A DNA stretch of 17,741 nt from an uncultured Eubacteriales bacterium (GTDB lineage: Bacteria > Bacillota > Clostridia > Oscillospirales > Oscillospiraceae): contig URWG01000022.1 of NCBI GenBank assembly GCA_900551495.1, positions 1-17,741 on the forward strand. Direction: 5' to 3'. This document shows positions 13,187 through 17,741 of the stretch, in pieces. The notes under the pieces were generated by a model, which was given only the letters and a program-made list of their open reading frames with translations, was not told where the DNA came from and ran no database searches. The stretch's first letter is position 1, and each line of letters opens with the position of its first letter. The position numbers and the translations under genes are program-made.

Positions 13187-13795
13187 ATGATTCAAGTCAA
13201 TGCCATCGGCGACGCCTGCCCGCTGCCCGTCATCAAGACGATGAACGCGCTGAAGGAGCTGGGCGGCGCGGGTACGGTGCAGGTATCCGTCGATAACGAC
13301 ATCGCCGTGCAGAATCTGACGCGGCTTGCAAAGAGCAAGGGCTGCGCCATTCAGACGGAAAAGCTGTCGGAAAAGGAATATCGCGTCACGCTTACCACAG
13401 AGGCTGCGGTCGAGCAGAACGGCGACGAGGCAAGCCTCTGCACGGTTCCTGCCGCGCAGAAGAAAACCGTGGTCGTGATCTCCGCCGGCCATATGGGCGA
13501 GGGCAATGACGAGCTGGGAAAAATCCTGCTCAAGGGCTTCCTGTTCGCGCTGACGCAGCAGGAAACGCTGCCGTCAACGCTCCTGTTCTATAACGGCGGC
13601 GCGAGCGTCACCTGCGAAGGCTCCGCTTCCTTAGAGGATCTGCGGACGCTCGCCTCCCTCGGCGTGGAGATTCTTACCTGCGGCACCTGCCTGAACTACT
13701 ACGGTCTGTCGGATAAGCTGCAGGTCGGCGAGGTCACGAATATGTATGTGATCGCCGAAAAGCAGATGAACGCCGACTTGGTTCTCCGCCCGTGA
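13187..13795 (+). CDS. yedF: YedF, selenium-metabolism sulfurtransferase-like protein
   Basis: A 202-residue protein of the YedF family found in selenium-related loci. The start is ATG at 13187 behind GAGGAGGT. The N-terminal TusA/SirA-like domain (about 1-75) has the conserved IGDACPLPVIKTMNAL with Cys11, the residue that carries persulfide in TusA relatives. The C-terminal DsrE/F-like domain (about 95-200) starts VVVISAGHMGEGNDELG and contains the Cys pair LTCGTCLNYY (Cys165, Cys168), suited to receiving or passing on sulfur or selenium. It is the first gene of a coupled operon; its TGA overlaps the GTG of the next gene by four bases. SelD is not in this window, so whether selenium or sulfur is handled is open. 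Confidence 0.9.
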   Translation: MIQVNAIGDACPLPVIKTMNALKELGGAGTVQVSVDNDIAVQNLTRLAKSKGCAIQTEKLSEKEYRVTLTTEAAVEQNGDEASLCTVPAAQKKTVVVISAGHMGEGNDELGKILLKGFLFALTQQETLPSTLLFYNGGASVTCEGSASLEDLRTLASLGVEILTCGTCLNYYGLSDKLQVGEVTNMYVIAEKQMNADLVLRP

Positions 13796-14034
13796 TCCGA
13801 CAAAAGCGACCTGCGCTGATCCTCTCCTTTGATTCCACGGCGCAGGCGCTCGCGGCAGAGGCTCTGTTTACCGAAAAGGGGCTTGCGGGTCGGATGATCC
13901 CGATCCCCGCACAGATCAGCGCCGGCTGCGGGCTTGCGTGGAAGTCGGAGCCGTCGCTGAAGCAGCCCCTGCTGGACGCGCTCTCGCAGGCACGGTACGG
14001 CTATGCGGGCTGCTCGATCGTGGAGATGTTCTGA
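13792..14034 (+). CDS. Putative Se/S carrier-like protein (DUF3343 type), first copy
   Basis: An 80-residue cytosolic protein starting at GTG within the GTGA overlap with yedF, hence translationally coupled. It shows the DUF3343 pattern: an opening beta strand (LILSFDSTAQALAAEALFTE), a central segment (GLAGRMIPIPAQISAGCGLA) with the family's conserved S-x-G-C-G cysteine, and a second cysteine near the end (YAGCSIVEMF). The family is associated with YedF and selenium/sulfur loci and is thought to carry Se or S; no biochemistry is known to me. Its stop TGA overlaps the ATG of the activase by one base. Confidence 0.75.
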   Translation: MIRQKRPALILSFDSTAQALAAEALFTEKGLAGRMIPIPAQISAGCGLAWKSEPSLKQPLLDALSQARYGYAGCSIVEMF

Positions 14035-14801
14035 TGAAAAAATACGCAGTTGGAATTGACATCGGCTCGACGTGTGCAAAAGCCGTCGTGCTTGACCCGT
14101 CGGGCGCCATCGTACAGCGGCTCGTCCTGCCGACCGGCTGGAGCAGCGCCGATACCGCACAGCGGCTCGGTGAACGGCTTTCCGATTTTCTCCCGCAGGC
14201 GCAGGTCGCGGCAACCGGCTACGGTCGCGTCTGCGTTCCCTATGCGGATCGGCAGATCACGGAGATCACCTGTCACGCAAGAGGCGCATGCACACTCTAT
14301 CGGGAAAAGACGCTGACCGTGATCGACATCGGCGGGCAGGACACAAAAATCATCCGCGTGGAGGACGGTCGCGTTGCGGATTTCCTAATGAACGACAAAT
14401 GCTCCGCAGGAACGGGTCGCTTCTTGGACGTCATGGCAAACACGCTGGGGCTTGCACCGGAGGCGCTTTATACGCTGGCTGCCTGCGGCAGCGGTGTCCA
14501 TATCAGCTCCATGTGTACGGTCTTTGCAGAATCCGAGGTCATCAGCCTGATCGGGCGGGGCGAAAAAAAGGAAAATATTGCTTACGCCGTGGTGGACTCG
14601 ATCGTCACAAAGGTCGCCGCACAGACGGTACGCCTGCTTCCCGCGGACGGACCGATGTGTCTGACCGGAGGGCTTTGCGAGGCGCGTGTCCTTGTGGACG
14701 CACTCTCGGGCGTGCTGAAGCGCACGGTCCTGACCTGTCCGGACGGACGTTACGCCGGCGCACTGGGCGCAGCGATCTTGGCAGGAGGAAGCACGGCATG
14801 A
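14034..14801 (+). CDS. Acyl-CoA dehydratase activase-like ATPase (HgdC type)
   Basis: A 255-residue ASKHA-fold ATPase of the BcrAD/BadFG/HgdC family. As a homodimer with one bridging [4Fe-4S] cluster it uses ATP hydrolysis to push electrons at very low potential into a partner iron-sulfur protein. Phosphate-binding loops are visible: GIDIGSTCAKAVVLD at the N-terminus and VIDIGGQDTKIIRV centrally. The two cluster cysteines are Cys123 in NDKCSAGTGRF and Cys161 in SSMCTVF, 38 residues apart as in HgdC. ADP-site sequence CLTGGL is near the C-terminus. Start ATG at 14034 shares a base with the previous stop codon. Its natural partner is the double-cubane-like protein three genes on. Length is typical. 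Confidence 0.9.
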   Translation: MKKYAVGIDIGSTCAKAVVLDPSGAIVQRLVLPTGWSSADTAQRLGERLSDFLPQAQVAATGYGRVCVPYADRQITEITCHARGACTLYREKTLTVIDIGGQDTKIIRVEDGRVADFLMNDKCSAGTGRFLDVMANTLGLAPEALYTLAACGSGVHISSMCTVFAESEVISLIGRGEKKENIAYAVVDSIVTKVAAQTVRLLPADGPMCLTGGLCEARVLVDALSGVLKRTVLTCPDGRYAGALGAAILAGGSTA

Positions 14802-15934
14802 TTTATTTGGATAACGCAGCCACAACACTGCACAAGCCGCCGCAGGTCGCGGAGGCAGTCAAAAACGCCGTTTTGACCGCAGGGAACGCCGCGCGGGGTG
14901 CGCACAGCGTTTCGCTCTCCGCCTCCCGCACGGTGTTTGAAACACGGCAGAAGCTCGCGGCGCTCTTTTCCTGCGAGCGTGCCGACCATGTGATCTTTAC
15001 GGCGAACTCCACCGAGGCGCTGAATATTGCCCTTTACGGTCTGCTGTCGGCGGGCGACCACGCCATCTCCACGGATTTGGAGCATAATTCCGTCCTGCGC
15101 CCGCTTTACGATCTGCAATCGCGCGGCGTTGCGGTCGATTTCGTCTCGGCTGACCGCCTCGGGAACATCCGTTACGAGGATTTTGAGCCGCTGTTCCGCA
15201 AAAATACAAAGATCGTCGTCTGCACGCACGCGTCAAATCTGACCGGCAACCTTTTGGATATCGCACGCATCGGTCGTATGGCACATTCCCACGGTGCCCT
15301 GTTTGTCGTGGACGCCTCGCAGACCGCCGGCGCGATCCCGATCAGTATGCGTGACGCGGAGATCGACGTGCTGTGCTTCACGGGGCACAAGAGCCTTATG
15401 GGACCGCAGGGCACCGGTGGGCTGTGTCTCCGCACGGGCGTGGAAATTCGACCGCTCCTGCGCGGCGGGACCGGCGTACATTCCTACGAGAAGGACCAGC
15501 CGCAAGCCTACCCCACGCGCTTGGAGGCAGGCACATTGAACAGCCACGGGATCGCGGGACTTGACGCGGCGCTTGATTTTATCGCTGCACAGAGCGTTGA
15601 AGCCATCGGTACGCGGGAGCGGCTTCTCATGCGCCGCTTTTATGAGGGCGTACGGGAGCTGAACGGCGTCACGGTCTACGGCGATTTTACGCAGGCGGAG
15701 CGAGCCGCGATCGTCGCGCTCAACCTCCGCGATTACGATTCCTCCGAGGTCGCGGACGTGCTGTTCACCGACTATGCCATTGCGACCCGTCCCGGTGCAC
15801 ACTGTGCCCCCCGAATGCACGAAGCGCTCGGCACGACGCAGCGTGGCGCGGTGCGTTTCAGCTTTTCCTATTTTAACACCGAGGACGAGATCGACACCGC
15901 CGTCCGCGCCGTACGCGAGCTGGCGGCGACTTAG
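14798..15934 (+). CDS. Cysteine desulfurase-like PLP enzyme (aminotransferase class V)
   Basis: A 378-residue class V PLP enzyme of the EF2568-type cysteine desulfurase family linked to selenium-dependent hydroxylase loci. The start ATG overlaps the activase stop (ATGA) and has AGGAGGA upstream; the frame extends further left but that part is a shadow of the activase gene. Motifs: MIYLDNAATTLHKPP at the start, STEALNIAL, LEHNSVLRPL, VVDASQTAGAIP, and the PLP lysine Lys198 in FTGHKSLMGPQGTGG. The sulfur-accepting cysteine is Cys336 in RPGAHCAPRMHEALGT. It would release sulfur from cysteine (or Se from selenocysteine) as an enzyme persulfide and hand it to YedF or the small carriers. A 102-base gap follows before the next gene. 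Confidence 0.9.
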   Translation: MIYLDNAATTLHKPPQVAEAVKNAVLTAGNAARGAHSVSLSASRTVFETRQKLAALFSCERADHVIFTANSTEALNIALYGLLSAGDHAISTDLEHNSVLRPLYDLQSRGVAVDFVSADRLGNIRYEDFEPLFRKNTKIVVCTHASNLTGNLLDIARIGRMAHSHGALFVVDASQTAGAIPISMRDAEIDVLCFTGHKSLMGPQGTGGLCLRTGVEIRPLLRGGTGVHSYEKDQPQAYPTRLEAGTLNSHGIAGLDAALDFIAAQSVEAIGTRERLLMRRFYEGVRELNGVTVYGDFTQAERAAIVALNLRDYDSSEVADVLFTDYAIATRPGAHCAPRMHEALGTTQRGAVRFSFSYFNTEDEIDTAVRAVRELAAT

Positions 15935-16036
15935 CCTCGCCCCGAAAGCCCCCGTATTTCCCCTGCGTCCGTTATGCGCTCTTTCTGCGCCAAAAGTCGG
16001 TCGCAGTGAAATAACAAAAAGAAAGGAATTGAAATT

Positions 16037-17303
16037 ATGTCCGATTATGTTCAGATGTGGAAAGATCTCGGCATGGATTTGGAGAGCCATGACACGCTCT
16101 GCCAAGTGCTGCCGACCGCGGTGGGAGACGTGTTCCTCTCCCAGCAGAACCGCCCGAAGGCGATGGACTTTTGGGATCTGGTGATCTCCGAGGTGCACGG
16201 TATCCGCCCCGCCGAGCTGATCGAGGAGCAGAAAAAGGGTCGTAAGGTATTCGGCACCTTCTGCGTTTATGTGCCCGACGAGGTCATCCTTGCCGCAGAC
16301 GGCATCGTGACCGGACTTTGCGGCGGCTCGCAGTTTTGGGTTCCCGGCGGCGAGGCTGTCCTGCCCAAGAGCACCTGCCCGTTGATCAAGGCATCGGTCG
16401 GCGCCCGTTTGGGAAGAACCTGCCCGTTCTTCCGCATTGCGGATATGTACGTCGGCGAAACGACCTGCGACGGCAAGAAGAAGGCATATGAAATTCTCGG
16501 CGAGGACGTCCCCATGTATGTAATGGACGTGCCGCAGATGAAGCGTCCGGAGGACATTCTCAAGTGGAAGCAGGAGATCGCCGCCTTTGCCAAGAAGGTC
16601 GAGGAATTTACGGGCAATGAGATCACGCCCGAAAAGCTGAGCGCCGCCATCCACCTTGCAAACGAGAAGCGCAAGGCACTTCAGCGCGTCTACGACTGCC
16701 GCAAGTCCGAATATCTTCGGTCGTGACGCACTTCTTATGATGCAGATTTCGTTCTTCGACGATCCCGCCCGCTGTGCGCAGATGTGCAACCGTTTGGCGG
16801 GCGAGCTGGAGCAGCGCATCCGCGATCATGTGAGCGTCGTTCCGGCGGGCACGAAGCGTATTCTTGTTACCGGTACGCCGATGGCTGTGCCGAACTGGAA
16901 GCTGCACAACATCATCGAAACCAGCGGTGCTGCCGTTGTCTGCGAGGAAATGTGCACCGGCACGCGCTATTTTGAGAATTTGGTCGATGAGAGTAAGACC
17001 ACGCTTGACGAGCAGTTTATGGCGTTGTCCGAGCGTTACATGAAGACCAACTGCGCCTGCTTCACGCCGAACGCGGGGCGTATCGACGACATCCTGCGCA
17101 TGGTCGAGGAATACAAGGTTGACGGCGTCATTGATTGCAGCCTGAAGTTCTGCTGCCTCTATGATACGGAGAAGTATCAGGTCTCCCGTGCGCTCAAGGA
17201 GGCGGGCGTGCCGGTCCTGAGCTTGGAGACGGACTACACCGACACCGATGCCGAGCAGCTCCGCACCCGAATCGGCGCATTTGTCGAAATGCTCAATGGC
17301 TGA
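16037..17303 (+). pseudogene. Double-cubane-cluster / 2-hydroxyacyl-CoA dehydratase D-like protein, frameshifted
   Basis: One gene of about 420 codons split into two frames. The first part (16037-16726; start ATG after AAAGGA) has family motifs STCPLIKASVGARLGRTCPF (Cys114, Cys129) and VGETTCDGKKKAYEIL (Cys144), then runs to YDCRK. The second part continues as SPNIFGRDALLMMQISFFDD, then VVCEEMCTGTRYFENL, KTNCACFTPNAGR and DGVIDCSLKFCCLYD to the stop at 17301-17303. Homologous proteins read through this point, so the shift lies at about 16708-16712; loss of two As from CGCAAAAGTCC or one extra base would explain it. In this family a double-cubane [8Fe-9S]-type or [4Fe-4S] cluster, charged by the activase, reduces small molecules. 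Cysteine content is very high, favouring the double-cubane subgroup. It may be a sequencing error, a programmed shift or a real mutation. Confidence 0.8.
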
Positions 17304-17568
17304 CCCGATCCTGCGGTATTATATTCTCTTTGCCAATTATGAACAGGGGTTGGCGCTGCACGCGCTCTTGGATGAGCACGGCTTGCCGAATCGGATCGCG
17401 CCCGCCCCCCGCTGCGTGCAGGGAGAGCTTTCCTGCGGGATGTCATTGCTCATCGAGCAGACAGACATCGACGCCGTACGGCGCTGCATCGCAGAATACC
17501 GCGGGGAATACCACAGCATTGTCTCCCTGAGCGGTCAGCTTCAGCCGCGCAGAGATCAATACTGCTAA
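17296..17568 (+). CDS. Putative Se/S carrier-like protein (DUF3343 type), second copy
   Basis: A 90-residue protein. The start ATG at 17296 overlaps the upstream stop by eight bases (ATGGCTGA), so it is coupled to the double-cubane-like gene. Pattern: strand YYILFANYEQGLALHALLDE, then HGLPNRIAPAPR and a cysteine-containing turn CVQGELSCGMSLLIEQTDID, followed by a helix and a strand (YHSIVSLSG). The SCGMSL motif is in the same place as SAGCGLA of the first copy. The two copies share architecture rather than sequence, suggesting separate partners. It ends in a lone C-terminal cysteine (DQYC). It is the last gene of the operon, 10 bases before the terminator. Confidence 0.75.
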   Translation: MADPILRYYILFANYEQGLALHALLDEHGLPNRIAPAPRCVQGELSCGMSLLIEQTDIDAVRRCIAEYRGEYHSIVSLSGQLQPRRDQYC

Positions 17569-17578
17569 GCAAAAAACT

Positions 17579-17630
17579 CCCGCCGAACGGAAGGCTGCAG
17601 TCTTGCAGCACTCCGTTCGGCGGGCTTTTT
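17579..17630 (+). terminator. Rho-independent terminator closing the Se/S operon
   Basis: 13-bp perfect stem CCCGCCGAACGGA / TCCGTTCGGCGGG with an inner hairpin GCTGCA / TGCAGC, followed by C and five Ts. Confidence 0.9.
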
Positions 17631-17634
17631 GACA

Positions 17635-17688
17635 TTACAACGCGTCGGCAGCGTCTTTTCTTGAAATGCTTTTCCCGAGCTTCCTCAT
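17635..17688 (-). other. Short minus-strand reading frame abutting repeat copy 4
   Basis: Reads MRKLGKSISRKDAADAL and TAA on the minus strand; the ATG overlaps the first bases of repeat copy 4. The frame is open upstream into the repeat (LTDSG). It could be the C-terminal end of a gene cut by the repeat, or chance. Confidence 0.2.
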
Positions 17689-17741
17689 ACCGGAATCTGT
17701 TAAAAAGCTTGAAAAGCTTTTTATAGCGCCAAAGGCGCGTC
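17687..17741 (+). repeat. Structured dispersed repeat, copy 4 (right border, cut by window end)
   Basis: Begins ATACCGGAATCTG, continues with the AAAAAGCTT-GAA-AAGCTTTTT hairpin and TATAGCGCCAAAGGCGCGTC up to the window edge. It is identical to the reverse complement of copy 3 except for one base (CCGG versus CCAG), and lies in the opposite orientation. Confidence 0.85.

Noticed and set aside
14288..14797. N-terminal extension of the desulfurase-like gene
   Set aside because: This part is the activase gene in another frame; the real start ATG at 14798 has a Shine-Dalgarno site and the family N-terminus YLDNAATT.
16724..16730. TGA-C at the frameshift as a prfB-like programmed +1 site or as a selenocysteine codon
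   Set aside because: The protein-like sequence of the second frame already begins upstream of the TGA (SPNIFGRDAL), and the serine codon before TGA could not re-pair after a +1 slip; reading through TGA in frame gives no family similarity.
11789..17741. Classical composite transposon
   Set aside because: Neither repeat encodes a transposase and they are only about 150 bp, so an IS-flanked transposon cannot be claimed; only a repeat-bounded block is supported.

Overview
The window looks like accessory DNA from an anaerobic Bacillota (Clostridia) chromosome, probably a gut Oscillospiraceae or Lachnospiraceae relative. The evidence is Gram-positive style Shine-Dalgarno sites, S-layer homology (SLH) domains with CxxC-repeat modules, a radical-free 2-hydroxyacyl-CoA-dehydratase-like iron-sulfur protein with its ATP-driven activase, and a YedF/Se-S-carrier set. 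The host assignment is inference; no rRNA or tRNA gene is present.

Region 1 (1-2290) is mobile-element wreckage. It holds the 3' end of a DNA adenine methylase, two small linked ORFs, an apparent deletion scar that fuses a truncated ORF to the C-terminal part of a pRiA4b ORF-3-like gene, hairpin terminators, a 15-bp inverted repeat, a gene fragment on the minus strand, and two copies of a structured repeat. Region 2 (2290-9345, minus strand) is a two-gene operon: a TetR-family regulator, then a 2077-residue secreted SLH-anchored surface protein. A consensus promoter drives it, and its -10 box lies inside a perfect 17+2+17 palindrome, the obvious TetR operator. Region 3 (9429-11755) holds a sirtuin remnant, a minus-strand gene remnant with a frameshift, and one intact unrecognised 345-residue gene with its own promoter and terminator.

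Region 4 (11789-17741) is the most interesting. Two copies of the same roughly 150-bp multi-hairpin repeat, in opposite orientations, bracket a 5.7-kb block. The block carries (a) a MocA-like nucleotidyltransferase domain with degraded catalytic signatures fused to a ModE-like winged helix, probably a regulator, and (b) a tightly overlapping operon: yedF, a short Se/S-carrier-like protein (DUF3343), an acyl-CoA-dehydratase-type activase, a cysteine desulfurase-like PLP enzyme, a double-cubane/2-hydroxyacyl-CoA dehydratase D-like protein (frameshifted here) and a second Se/S-carrier-like protein, closed by a strong terminator. The parts suggest a pathway in which a desulfurase and carrier proteins move persulfide sulfur (or selenium), and the activase feeds low-potential electrons from ATP hydrolysis to a complex iron-sulfur reductase. 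The substrate is unknown.

The dispersed repeat occurs four times, at the boundaries between these regions. Its stems show compensatory base changes, so it is a structured element and a plausible platform for the rearrangements seen here.
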